Below, one piece after another: positions 25,185-33,888 of a stretch of 60,259 nt of DNA. The stretch comes from Magnetococcales bacterium. GTDB taxonomy: Bacteria > Pseudomonadota > Magnetococcia > Magnetococcales > JADFWT01. The notes below the pieces were generated by a model. It searched no databases. It was given only the letters and a program-made list of their open reading frames with translations, and had not been told where the DNA came from. The stretch covers positions 1 through 60,259 of the forward strand of contig JADFWT010000004.1 of assembly GCA_015233785.1 (NCBI GenBank). Direction: 5' to 3'. Every line of letters starts with the position of its first letter. Within the stretch, counting starts at the first letter, position 1. Made by a program: the position numbers and the translations under genes.

Positions 25185-26069
25185 ATGATCCTCATCACCG
25201 GTTGCACAGGCTTTGTAGGCTCCACCCTGGTCCCAATGCTCAAGGCGAAGGGGCACATCGTCACCGGCTTGGTACGGACCCCCAATAAACGTCGGGGCAA
25301 ACCCTACCCGGATATTCCCATGATGAGCGGCTCTATTATGGATCCGACCAGCCTGGAGCGCACCATGAAGGGCGTGGACACGGTGATCCATCTGGTAGGA
25401 ATCCTGCTGGAAGAGGGAACTCAAAGCTTTGAGGCGGTACATCACCAGGGGACTCGAAATGTTCTAGAGGCGGCAGAAAAAGCCGGGGTGAAGCGCTATC
25501 TGCACATGAGCTCCCTGGGCACCCGGGAACATGCCGCCAGCCAATATCATCAAAGCAAATGGGACGCCGAGTGTGCGGTGCGGGATTCAAAGCTGGATTG
25601 GACCATCTTGCGTCCTTCGGTAATTTTTGGACGACACGATAACTTTGTCAATCAGTTCATCAATATGGCCAAGTTTTCCCCGGCCCTGCCGCTGCTTGGG
25701 GATGGATCTACACAGATGCAGCCCATTTGGGTGGAGGATGTAGCACGCTGCTTTATCGCTGCACTGGATAAGCCCGAAAGTGTGGGAAAAGTCTATGAGC
25801 TGGGAGGGCCTGATCGGCTAACCTTTAAGGAGATACTGCAAACGATTCTTCAGGCTAGCGGAAAGCGAAGATTACTGATTCCAACACCCTTTACCGTACT
25901 GGAGGCGGAAGCATGGGTTATGGAGAGAGTCCTGCCTACGCCGCCTCTTACCCAGGATCAGCTAATCATGGCTCAAGAGGATAATATTTGTGATATCCAA
26001 GAAATGTGCGAGACATTCGAGGTCGCACCACGCACCTTCCGCGATGGACTGAACGATTACAACATGTAG
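25185..26069 (+). CDS. NDUFA9-like atypical short-chain dehydrogenase (NAD(P)-binding)
   Basis: The 294-residue protein begins with the dinucleotide motif GCTGFVGS (6-13). It has the atypical/extended-SDR features LVGILLEEG, SSLGTREHAASQYHQSK with the Tyr-x3-Lys pair (YHQSK), and LRPSVIFGRHDNF. The last is typical of the subgroup related to the complex I subunit NDUFA9 and to NmrA-like proteins. A C-terminal region 'ELGGPDRLTFKEIL' also fits that group. Its substrate is unknown; many members bind NAD(P)H structurally. An AAGGAG site lies before the ATG. It stands alone between the Nudix gene and the small membrane gene. Confidence 0.85.
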   Translation: MILITGCTGFVGSTLVPMLKAKGHIVTGLVRTPNKRRGKPYPDIPMMSGSIMDPTSLERTMKGVDTVIHLVGILLEEGTQSFEAVHHQGTRNVLEAAEKAGVKRYLHMSSLGTREHAASQYHQSKWDAECAVRDSKLDWTILRPSVIFGRHDNFVNQFINMAKFSPALPLLGDGSTQMQPIWVEDVARCFIAALDKPESVGKVYELGGPDRLTFKEILQTILQASGKRRLLIPTPFTVLEAEAWVMERVLPTPPLTQDQLIMAQEDNICDIQEMCETFEVAPRTFRDGLNDYNM

Positions 26070-26093
26070 CGAACAAACGGCTCCGGACACCCA

Positions 26094-26255
26094 TCAGGCA
26101 CCGGGATAGAGGCGTGTCCAGGCGATAACTTGCGCCAAGAGCGCGCTAAATCCCAGCCCTACGGCAATGGCTAAAAGAAGATCCACCACCACATAGATGA
26201 TCGGGTCTCTCTCGGAGAGCTCATCAAGCCACTCAAACAGATGAAGTCCCATCAT
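26094..26255 (-). CDS. 53-residue single-span membrane protein
   Basis: A short frame starts with two ATGs (26255 and 26252), preceded by AAAGGAG eight bases upstream, one of the best ribosome sites in the window. The product has an amphipathic start (MMGLHLFEWLDELSERD), one membrane span (IIYVVVDLLLAIAVGLGFSA) and a short tail ending WTRLYPGA. I do not recognise it. It is convergent with the SDR gene, 24 bp from its stop, and lies about 90 bp past the 3' end side of no other gene. Codon pattern and strong ribosome site argue that it is expressed. Confidence 0.6.
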   Translation of the reverse strand: MMGLHLFEWLDELSERDPIIYVVVDLLLAIAVGLGFSALLAQVIAWTRLYPGA

Positions 26256-26345
26256 CGTCCTCACTCCTTTCCAACAGTTTACGATGACCCTACTGGTCTT
26301 AGACTGGGGGAACGAGTAAGAGTTCCTTCGGGAAGATGGGCGGGG

Positions 26346-26948
26346 CTACCAGCTTCGAACCGGCAGCACGATCTGCTCTACAAGGAAAATATACCGCAAC
26401 TCCTGGGTGGGTGGGAGTTTCAACGCCGGATCCGGTTCTGGAGAGGGAGGGCCGCTGGGCTGGGCACTGAAACTTCGGCCCTCATCCCCTCTAATGATCC
26501 CATCAACTTCCTGACGCCCCTGGATAATCACCCGATCGCCCTTGCGAATCTTCATCATATCGTCCAACACCTTCTCGGTGACGGGAACCAAATGCAAGGT
26601 GATGAGTTTGCCCCTTTTCGGCTTATGACCCGCGCGCCAATAGCGGGCAAAGATGCCCTCTTTCATATGGTGAAAACGTACCCACTCGGCGTGGGCAAAG
26701 TCACCGGTTCCTAGAACAATGTGATGGGTAATGAGCGGCACAGGCGCATTGGAACCGGATCGCTCAAAAACTCGAACTGCACCAATATGGTGAGAACGCT
26801 TCTCCTGCCATTCGACCTCATAGGGGGGCAGGGTATGATCAATAAATTGCGGTGGCGGACGCGAAGCATCCGGGAGTCGGTAGGCGAGAAACCACACTTC
26901 TGCAAGTGCCGCCAATAACAGAAAAAATCCAATTTTTTGTAGACTCAT
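26346..26948 (-). CDS. Unknown membrane-anchored protein, paralogue of the gene at 11881-12492
   Basis: The ATG at 26948 has GGAAAG seven bases upstream; starts at 26961 or 26987 would add 5-13 residues. One N-terminal span (IGFFLLLAALAEVWFLAY) precedes a domain with ITHHIVLGTGDF, the Trp-Arg turn ARYWRAGHKPKRGKL, LHLVPVTEKV and GRQEVDGII, all shared in order with the gene at 11881-12492. It has a ~25-residue Pro/Ser-rich insertion before the final LVEQIVLPVRSW. The function is unknown. The conserved His pair, acidic DF and QEVDG suggest a binding or enzymatic fold facing one side of the membrane. It neighbours the 53-residue membrane protein on the same strand. Confidence 0.7.
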   Translation of the reverse strand: MSLQKIGFFLLLAALAEVWFLAYRLPDASRPPPQFIDHTLPPYEVEWQEKRSHHIGAVRVFERSGSNAPVPLITHHIVLGTGDFAHAEWVRFHHMKEGIFARYWRAGHKPKRGKLITLHLVPVTEKVLDDMMKIRKGDRVIIQGRQEVDGIIRGDEGRSFSAQPSGPPSPEPDPALKLPPTQELRYIFLVEQIVLPVRSW

Positions 26949-27167
26949 GAACGGGCTTTCCATAGCAGATGTGATCGCCGGACTCATGGCGGCTAGGATA
27001 GCATAACGAGGTGAGGATGGTTTGACTACCTAAATGAAGGTCGAGCACTCCCCAGTTTGGTGCAACACCATCACGAGATAAATTCAGCTCGACACAAAAC
27101 TCTGCTATGCTTTAAGAAAAACTCGTTAACGGGGTCCCTTTCATCTATGGCCGATCAGGAGTGATTC

Positions 27168-27464
27168 ATGAGCGTCACTACCACCCAACGCGGAGAGATT
27201 GTCGTCATTAAGCTTAATGGCAATTTCAGCTTTCAGATGAACAAGGAGTTCAAAAAAACCACCGATCAATACCCGGCTAACTCCCGCTATGAGATCGACC
27301 TTTCAGGCGTAGACCATGTGGAGAGTTCTGCCCTGGGCATGCTTCTGGTTCTGCGCAGCCAATGCGGAGATGATCAGGCCAGAATCACCCTCACCGGTGC
27401 TAATCCTCGGGTGAGAACATTACTGGAAATCTCCCAGTTTCATAAGCTCTTTGAACTGCGTTGA
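27168..27464 (+). CDS. STAS-domain anti-sigma-factor antagonist (RsbV/SpoIIAA-like)
   Basis: The 98-residue protein is a complete STAS domain: beta strand 'IVVIKLNGNF', the switch loop DLSGVDHVESSALGMLLVL with the Ser pair (VESSALG) that is phosphorylated in SpoIIAA/RsbV, and a C-terminal helix region TLTGANPRVRTLLEIS. Its usual partner is an RsbW-like kinase that phosphorylates the serine. That partner gene follows after six bases. A PP2C phosphatase of the RsbU type occurs in this window at 12738-15587. No sigma factor gene is seen, so the target of the switch may be another protein. Confidence 0.9.
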   Translation: MSVTTTQRGEIVVIKLNGNFSFQMNKEFKKTTDQYPANSRYEIDLSGVDHVESSALGMLLVLRSQCGDDQARITLTGANPRVRTLLEISQFHKLFELR

Positions 27465-27470
27465 TCCGCT

Positions 27471-27992
27471 GTGTCTCGTCATCCTAAAGAAAATAATTCG
27501 ACAGCACCATCTTCCGGTCAACCGGAGCCGCATACGGTTGAACGGCACCGCTTTCAGACCCTGGCCCAGGCTCGTTCACTGGCATTGAAGCTCTCTCAGC
27601 TCTGTCCAGATCCCGAACGGGTAAAAACCGGCCTCTCTGAATTGATGATCAACGCTGTTGAACACGGCAACCTGGAGATCAGCTACCAGGAGAAAGGGCA
27701 ACTTCTGGAGCATGGAACCTGGGAAGAAGAGACCATGCAACGCTTGGCCTTGCCCCGATATCGAGATCGGTTCGCCGAAGTGGTGGTCTCCCGCAGTGAG
27801 CGGGAAATACGCTTTTTGATTCAGGATATGGGCAGCGGCTTTGATTGGCGGCCTTTTCTTGAGATTGATCCGCAGCGCATCCTACACAACCATGGACGCG
27901 GGATCGCCTGGGCCGCATCGCTGAGCTTTGATCGGCTTGAATTTTATGAGCCGGGAAGTGCTGTTGAGGGTGTAGTGATTCTCACTGAATAA
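27471..27992 (+). CDS. RsbW-like GHKL ATPase (serine-kinase-type anti-sigma)
   Basis: The frame begins with GTG at 27471, six bases after the STAS stop. A ~35-residue polar N-terminus is followed by an HATPase_c_2 fold: ELMINAVEHGNL (N box with Glu/Asn and the His-Gly-Asn typical of RsbW), QDMGSGFDW (G1 box), and HGRGIAWAA (G2 box). It has no HisKA, so it is not a sensor kinase. Such proteins phosphorylate STAS antagonists or bind sigma factors. The tandem order STAS-then-ATPase supports a working switch pair. The next gene starts 173 bp on, so a shared transcript with the STAND gene is possible. Confidence 0.88.
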   Translation: MSRHPKENNSTAPSSGQPEPHTVERHRFQTLAQARSLALKLSQLCPDPERVKTGLSELMINAVEHGNLEISYQEKGQLLEHGTWEEETMQRLALPRYRDRFAEVVVSRSEREIRFLIQDMGSGFDWRPFLEIDPQRILHNHGRGIAWAASLSFDRLEFYEPGSAVEGVVILTE

Positions 27993-28165
27993 CCACACAG
28001 ACATCGGCGTGCAATGACCGATCATGAAAACCTGCCGGATGGATCCTGTTCAACATCGCCTCGACCCCTTAAAATAACAGCTCAAAAAATGCGTCAGGTA
28101 GAGTTACGCGGTGAAATATCCATCGGTTTGACTTTGAACCTTCTCTCTTCGGCTTCAGGAGCGTC

Positions 28166-31100
28166 ATGCAGCAGGAACCCAACGACGAAAGCCACGGGTT
28201 ACGGGCCGGGATTACAGGTCTAACCGCTGCTCTGGCGCTTCATCTCATTGAACGCGCCTCCCTATCCCACCTCGGTCTGGTTACCGGTGGGATAAAGGGT
28301 CTGCTGCTGCTGTTTCTTTTCCCAGCCGTGCTTGGCCTTCTGCTGGAGCTCCAGATACGTCGCGCTCCACAAGCTGCCAACGATCTCTATCCCGGCGCAC
28401 GTCGTGTATTGATCGGCTTGTTTCTACTGTTGCCATTTCTGGAGTGGATAGGGCGCATCATTGAGCCCTCCCAAGGGGTTGATCCAGCCACCTTTCACCT
28501 ACTCCTGCAACCAAGCGGAGCCCCGAACCGTGGCACCATGGCCATCTATCTGGGACTTTTGGCCCTCACCTTTTGGGCCGAAGAGCCCCATAAGCGCCCC
28601 CCCGCACCCTGGCGCGCCCTCCCTTGGCCACCAAGCTGGAAACGTCGCGCTTTGGCACCGTTTCTCAAAGCGTTTCGACCCTATTTTCACTTTGGATCGG
28701 GTGGACATGGTTGGGTAGGAGGCGTGCTGTTACTGACGCTACTGGTGGTTCTCTCGGCACCGGTTCCCACCTCACCTATCATGCCGGGGCTGCCAACCGA
28801 GGTCGCCATTCGGGAAGATCTTAACGATTCCAAAACATTAAACACCCTACTGGATAAGCTGGAACAGGAAGCGGACGAAGTTGAAGAAGAGCCGCCATCT
28901 GAAGAGCTTTCTGAAGAGCCGCTGGATGAGCTATCGGATGAACTGCCAGTCGATGAGCCAACCGATGATACCGCGACCCAAGATATCCCCCCTACTCTGC
29001 CTAATGTTCTCCCCCTAACGGCGGGACTGGATGACTATTTGAAGTGGCCAAAGCTTATGGTGACCCCCATCACCAAGCCTTCTTCAGCGGTCGCCTCCTC
29101 CCCCTTTAAACAGGATACCCCACTGGAACCGCCCCTTCTGCTGGCTCCAAGAGAGACCATCCACAACCTACCACCCCGCCCCCAGGCCTTTGTGGGTCGT
29201 GCAAAAATTCTCAAAAAATTGGCGGGTCATCTGGATGTCAGCAGTAACGCGCCAATCCAGGTATTGGCCGGTCGTGATGGCCTTGGCAAGCGACGTATTG
29301 CCCTGGAATATGCCTACCGCCATCAGGATAACTTTCACCTTATTCACTGGATAAACAGCGATAATCCCGCCTCTCTGACCCACGGTATAGAGACGTTGGC
29401 TGATCGTCTTCAAATTCCAAAAGGACGCCGAGATTTTCGCCGCAGGGCACTTCTTAAGGCACTGGCCAAGCGGGATGACTGGTTGCTGATCTTCCATAAC
29501 GTCGCCCAGGCCCCCCAAGCACTACAGGGATTGATCCCTAACACTAATAATGGTGGACGCGTACTCATCACCTCCCACCTTATGGCGTGGCATAGACTGC
29601 ACCTAAAGAAAAAGCTGGGCATGCAGGTCATCGGCCCCCCCAAACCTGCCGAAGCCGTTCGCCTCATGAACCAACGGATAGAACCGGGCGATATGGAGCA
29701 GGTTGCCGCTTTGGCCAAAGAGCTAGGACATCTACCCTTGGCACTTCTGCAAGCCGCTGCTTATCTGGAACAGAACCGCACCTCGAAACAGGACGCATCT
29801 CCTAAAAAACATAGCGCTATCAAACAGTATCGCAAACAGATTCGCGATGCCCGTTTGGCGCTGATCACCGAAAACGACAATCCAGATACAGCAGCTCCCA
29901 CCCATGTGGATGCCACAGTGCGTCTGGCCATGCGCCAGATCGGGAAAAGCCGCCCAGAGGCAATCCAGTGGCTCAAATTGATGGCCTTTCTTGGATCTGA
30001 ACAGATCCCCCTGTCACTCTTTATCAAGCAGGCTGCAAAGCTTCCAGAGCCGCTGGCCAGTGTGGCCGAGAAGAGAGACCAACTCCTGGAGAGTCTACAG
30101 CTCCTCTCTGGCTATGGCCTGATACTTCGCAGCGGGGAACACATTGCCCTGCACCCCATGACTCAAAAGGCGGTGCGTCGCGCTATGTCCAATCAGGAGC
30201 AGCGTTGGCTTCTCCACGCTACCCGGCTGATTCAGGCCGCTTTTCCATACGACCCGGACAATCCGGCCACCTGGCCCTCCAGCCAAACCATGGCACCCCA
30301 TGCTTTGTCACTGTTTCAACACCTCAACCGACTGCAACCCCCCCTCGGTGAGGCCTCCTTTCTGTTAGAGCGCTTAGGGGGCCTGATGGAACGCATGGGA
30401 CGCCCAGCCAAAGCCATCGAGGTGATGCAGAGCCTGTTGGCCATGCAGGAGGCGGCGTACGGTCCCGACCACCCCTGGCTGGCGCGCACTTTGACACGTT
30501 TGGCACGACTCTATACGCGTCGTGGCGAGACAGATCGCGCCATCGAACGGTATCGGCGCGCTATGAAGGTCGTGGCTAAAGCCGACAGTCCCGATCACCC
30601 ACGTTGGGAGGCGCTGCTCTCCGAGTTGAGAGATAGCCTGGAAGATCAGGAAGGATATCCCGAGATCAAAGCGCTCTATAGCCGTGCTCTGGGTGACAAA
30701 AAAAACCCTCAGGCCAGCACGACTCCCGACCAGCTGCCTGGCTCCGCCAAAGCCGCTTCGGCTCTACCACCCCACCTGACTCCTGCCGACCAGCTTGGGG
30801 GACTTCTAAAAACTCTGGAGAGTCAGGGTGACACCAAGAAACGCTTGCAGCGTGCCCTGGAGATCGCTGAACAGACCTACGGACCGGATCATCCCAAGAC
30901 GGCTGTAGCATTGAATAATTTGGGACGCATTCGAGCCGATGCAGAACGCTTTCTAGAGGCCAGTGAACTGCACGCCCGCGCACTAACCATTCTGGAGAGC
31001 ACACTGGGAATGGAGCATGACAGCGTCTCCGGAACACTGACCCTGTTGGCCAAAACACTTCACGAACTGGGCAAATATGAACAGGCCAAGGTTCATCTGG

Positions 31101-31726
31101 AACGCGCCCACGTCATCCTCACCAAGCAACTCGATCCAGACCATCCTAAAATAGCCGCCCTGCTCAACCAAATGGGGCTTCTGCTCATTGATCTTGAACA
31201 GCACAATGCGGCCCGAAGGCAGTTCAACCGCGCCCTGACGATTTTACAAAAACGCTACGGATCCCAGCATCTAAAAGTGGCGGAAACCTTGATCTATCTG
31301 GGAGAAGCACTCCACGATCTACGTGAGAATGAGACCGCCCGAGACCGCCTGGAGCAGGCACTAAAAATCCTGGAACGGGTCCATGGGCCAGACCACGCCG
31401 AGTTGGGTGATCCCCTCAACACCCTGGGACAGGTGCTTCATGAGCTGGGAGAGATCAAACTGGCAAGAGAGACCCTGGAGCGGGAACTCACTATCAATGA
31501 GAAAGCCTACGGCCCCGATTCACCCCAGGTCGCCATGACGCTGGGCCATATCTCCGTGTTACACCTTAACCGCAACCTACCAAAGCTGGCTAAACCGGTG
31601 ATGGAACGGGTGGTACAAATCTATCGAAAAACACTGCCAAAAGGGCATCCGCACATCCAAGCCGCCGAACAAAACTTGGCCATCATTGAGCAAATCATTG
31701 AGGGAATGAAGCGTGAAAAACAGTAA
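28166..31726 (+). CDS. Membrane-bound STAND (NB-ARC-like) NTPase with TPR arm
   Basis: The 1186-residue protein starts at an ATG with AGGAG five bases upstream. Several hydrophobic spans fill residues ~10-200 (for example GGIKGLLLLFLFPAVLGLLL and GGVLLLTLLVVLSA). A strongly acidic linker follows (~220-270). The NTPase begins near 330 with FVGRAKILKKLAGH; its P-loop is AGRDGLGKRRIALEY (~368-382), where the residue after Lys is Arg rather than Ser/Thr. A winged-helix sensor (~590-680, LMAFLGSEQIPLSLFI) and kinesin-light-chain TPRs with 'YGPDHP' (700-1180) complete the STAND plan. STAND proteins are switches in signalling or immunity. It follows the RsbW-like gene and overlaps the next gene by 14 bp. 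Confidence 0.85.
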   Translation: MQQEPNDESHGLRAGITGLTAALALHLIERASLSHLGLVTGGIKGLLLLFLFPAVLGLLLELQIRRAPQAANDLYPGARRVLIGLFLLLPFLEWIGRIIEPSQGVDPATFHLLLQPSGAPNRGTMAIYLGLLALTFWAEEPHKRPPAPWRALPWPPSWKRRALAPFLKAFRPYFHFGSGGHGWVGGVLLLTLLVVLSAPVPTSPIMPGLPTEVAIREDLNDSKTLNTLLDKLEQEADEVEEEPPSEELSEEPLDELSDELPVDEPTDDTATQDIPPTLPNVLPLTAGLDDYLKWPKLMVTPITKPSSAVASSPFKQDTPLEPPLLLAPRETIHNLPPRPQAFVGRAKILKKLAGHLDVSSNAPIQVLAGRDGLGKRRIALEYAYRHQDNFHLIHWINSDNPASLTHGIETLADRLQIPKGRRDFRRRALLKALAKRDDWLLIFHNVAQAPQALQGLIPNTNNGGRVLITSHLMAWHRLHLKKKLGMQVIGPPKPAEAVRLMNQRIEPGDMEQVAALAKELGHLPLALLQAAAYLEQNRTSKQDASPKKHSAIKQYRKQIRDARLALITENDNPDTAAPTHVDATVRLAMRQIGKSRPEAIQWLKLMAFLGSEQIPLSLFIKQAAKLPEPLASVAEKRDQLLESLQLLSGYGLILRSGEHIALHPMTQKAVRRAMSNQEQRWLLHATRLIQAAFPYDPDNPATWPSSQTMAPHALSLFQHLNRLQPPLGEASFLLERLGGLMERMGRPAKAIEVMQSLLAMQEAAYGPDHPWLARTLTRLARLYTRRGETDRAIERYRRAMKVVAKADSPDHPRWEALLSELRDSLEDQEGYPEIKALYSRALGDKKNPQASTTPDQLPGSAKAASALPPHLTPADQLGGLLKTLESQGDTKKRLQRALEIAEQTYGPDHPKTAVALNNLGRIRADAERFLEASELHARALTILESTLGMEHDSVSGTLTLLAKTLHELGKYEQAKVHLERAHVILTKQLDPDHPKIAALLNQMGLLLIDLEQHNAARRQFNRALTILQKRYGSQHLKVAETLIYLGEALHDLRENETARDRLEQALKILERVHGPDHAELGDPLNTLGQVLHELGEIKLARETLERELTINEKAYGPDSPQVAMTLGHISVLHLNRNLPKLAKPVMERVVQIYRKTLPKGHPHIQAAEQNLAIIEQIIEGMKREKQ

Positions 31727-33827
31727 GATCACGCCAATCCTGGCAGCTATGTTTGCCATACTTCTGATCACGCCTCTTCCGGGTTGGTCCACTCCAGCAC
31801 CCGGAACAGACAGTCTGCCAAACGACACAGGACGGGTGGTCCACCTCTCTCCAGCGACCCTGGAGATGGTCCGAATTTGCGCTTTTCTGGCCCCTGAACA
31901 ACCGATTCCCATGGCGCTGTTCACCCATCATCAAGCTGCACTGCCCGCCCCTCTAAAACAGGCTCTCAGGCAAGGTGAGAAAGCAACCGCCCTGGCCAAT
32001 GCCCTGGCCAATGCCGGGCTTTATAAGCAACACAAGGCAGACTGGTTCATCTCCGAGAAGACCCAACAGGCATTGCGCCTCGGCTTTGGCATTGATGGCG
32101 AAAAAAAGAGAATCCTGCCTGCCCTGACGTTGATGGGGCATGCCTTTCGCGAATCCGGCCAAAAATCAAGCAATAACGGAACCACCAAACCACCCCTCAA
32201 TGATTTAATCCCCCACGCTCTGGCACTGTTTCACCATGCAGATCGACTCAATATGCCGGTCAAAAGCCTTGCGGCCATGGCCAATCGGTTGGGACTGCGG
32301 CTCTTCTCCGATGGACAGCGCCAGACGGCCCATACGCTATTCGAAAATCTTCTGACATTGGTCAAACAGGAGCTGGGAGAGGATCACCCTTTGGTATCCT
32401 ACGCCCTCAATAATCTTGGCCTGGTTCTCACCGACCTGGGCCGATATCCCGAGGCGCTCAAGAACTACCAGAACGCCTTGGCTATCCAAGAGAATAAACT
32501 AGGGCCAGAGCATGAAGACACCATAGAGACCATGCGCCATCTGGCTGGACTGCTGGAGATAATGGAGCAACCCAAAGAAGCGGAAATACTCTACCGGCGG
32601 GGCATGAAAGCCATCATAAAACGCCATGGCCGGAAAGATCCCCGCATGGCCGACACCATGAGCCGACTGGCGGCCAACCTGGAGAAGCAAGGCCGTTACA
32701 AAGAGGCGGAAAAACTCTATCGTCAGGCGCTCCCTATGGCGCAAAAGCTTCATGGGAAATATCACCAGAGCGTCGCAACACTGCACAATAATCTGGGCGC
32801 ACTGCACCACGCTCAAGGCGCTCTAAAGAAGGCGCGGGGAGCGTACCAAAAGGCACTGCCCATCTATGCCAAGATCTTTGGGGCCGATCACCCCATGTTG
32901 GCCACAGCCTGGACCAATCTAGGGCGGGTACTGCAAGATGCCGCCAGCTATCCCGAGGCGGAGGTCTCCTTTGAAAGGGCGTTAAAAATCCAGGAGAAAG
33001 CCTATGGAACCACGCACGCCAACAGTGCCGGAGCACGCTATAATCTTGGTGTGCTCTATGAGTCCATGGGGCAACTACGGAGCGCCGAGTTGCAGTTCAG
33101 CCGCGCACTGCGCATCTATCGAAAACAACTCGGCCCCGATCATCCCCAGGTGGCCAATCTGCATAACAATCTAGGCGTGATGCACAAGGCGTTGGGTCAT
33201 CAGCAACAGGCGCTGGATCACTACCGCAGGGCGCTGCCCATCCTGGAGAAAAACCACGGGGCCAACCACCCGAAGAACGCCGACCTGATGGTCAATATGG
33301 GCCATCTGTTTCACGATGGTCATCGATACCGTCAGGCCGAGAAGCACTACCGAAAAGCCCTGCTGATCTACGAAATAGCACATGGGGTGGATCATCCCCT
33401 CGCTGGCGAAACCCTGCTTCATCTTGGGCGCACCATTGAGAGACAAGGGCGCTATCAAGACGCCATCCGCCATCTGGAGCGCGCCCTGACCCGCCTGGAG
33501 AAAGCCCACGGACTCCAACACGCCCATGTTGCCGACGCCCTGAGCCAACTGGGAGCAATTCTTAACAAACTGGGCCATTATCAAGAAGCCAGAGGCTATC
33601 TGGAACGCGCTCTGGCCACCCATGAGACGGTCCACGGCAACACCCATCCACGAACCGCCACGGCTCTGAGCAATCTTAGCATTGTGGTACTTAACCAGAA
33701 GCGCCCCCATGAAGCACGTCCCATGCTGGAGCGGCTGGTGAAGATACTGAGAAGCATGCGCCCAGTGGATTACAAGAAGCTTCAAGCGGCGCAAAACCGA
33801 CTTAAAGTATTGCGGAGCCAAAAATAA
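31713..33827 (+). CDS. Exported winged-helix/TPR protein, NTPase-less relative of the STAND gene
   Basis: The frame starts with GTG at 31713 (AGGGA seven bases upstream) inside the end of the STAND gene. A signal peptide (about 1-26, ITPILAAMFAILLITPLPGWS) is followed by residues 45-140 that match the winged-helix part of the upstream STAND protein. CAFLAPEQPIPMALF here parallels MAFLGSEQIPLSLF there, and both continue through LPxPL. From ~190 to the end there are about twelve TPR_12-type repeats with 'LGxDHP' turns. The NTPase domain is absent. If exported, it would offer a periplasmic TPR surface, perhaps for the same ligand or partner as the STAND protein. Confidence 0.8.
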   Translation: MKNSKITPILAAMFAILLITPLPGWSTPAPGTDSLPNDTGRVVHLSPATLEMVRICAFLAPEQPIPMALFTHHQAALPAPLKQALRQGEKATALANALANAGLYKQHKADWFISEKTQQALRLGFGIDGEKKRILPALTLMGHAFRESGQKSSNNGTTKPPLNDLIPHALALFHHADRLNMPVKSLAAMANRLGLRLFSDGQRQTAHTLFENLLTLVKQELGEDHPLVSYALNNLGLVLTDLGRYPEALKNYQNALAIQENKLGPEHEDTIETMRHLAGLLEIMEQPKEAEILYRRGMKAIIKRHGRKDPRMADTMSRLAANLEKQGRYKEAEKLYRQALPMAQKLHGKYHQSVATLHNNLGALHHAQGALKKARGAYQKALPIYAKIFGADHPMLATAWTNLGRVLQDAASYPEAEVSFERALKIQEKAYGTTHANSAGARYNLGVLYESMGQLRSAELQFSRALRIYRKQLGPDHPQVANLHNNLGVMHKALGHQQQALDHYRRALPILEKNHGANHPKNADLMVNMGHLFHDGHRYRQAEKHYRKALLIYEIAHGVDHPLAGETLLHLGRTIERQGRYQDAIRHLERALTRLEKAHGLQHAHVADALSQLGAILNKLGHYQEARGYLERALATHETVHGNTHPRTATALSNLSIVVLNQKRPHEARPMLERLVKILRSMRPVDYKKLQAAQNRLKVLRSQK

Positions 33828-33888
33828 TAATGATATAATTTAGTATTCTTTCTCAATGTGGTATTGTGAGCCTGTTAGGGTTATTGCT

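Noticed and set aside
28014..28223. 69-codon frame between the RsbW-like and STAND genes
   Set aside because: It overlaps the STAND gene start, which has its own good ribosome site, and has no recognisable features.
28900..29000. Short GA-rich repeats suggestive of a tandem repeat
   Set aside because: They encode the acidic linker of the STAND protein in frame and vary in unit length, so they are explained by coding.
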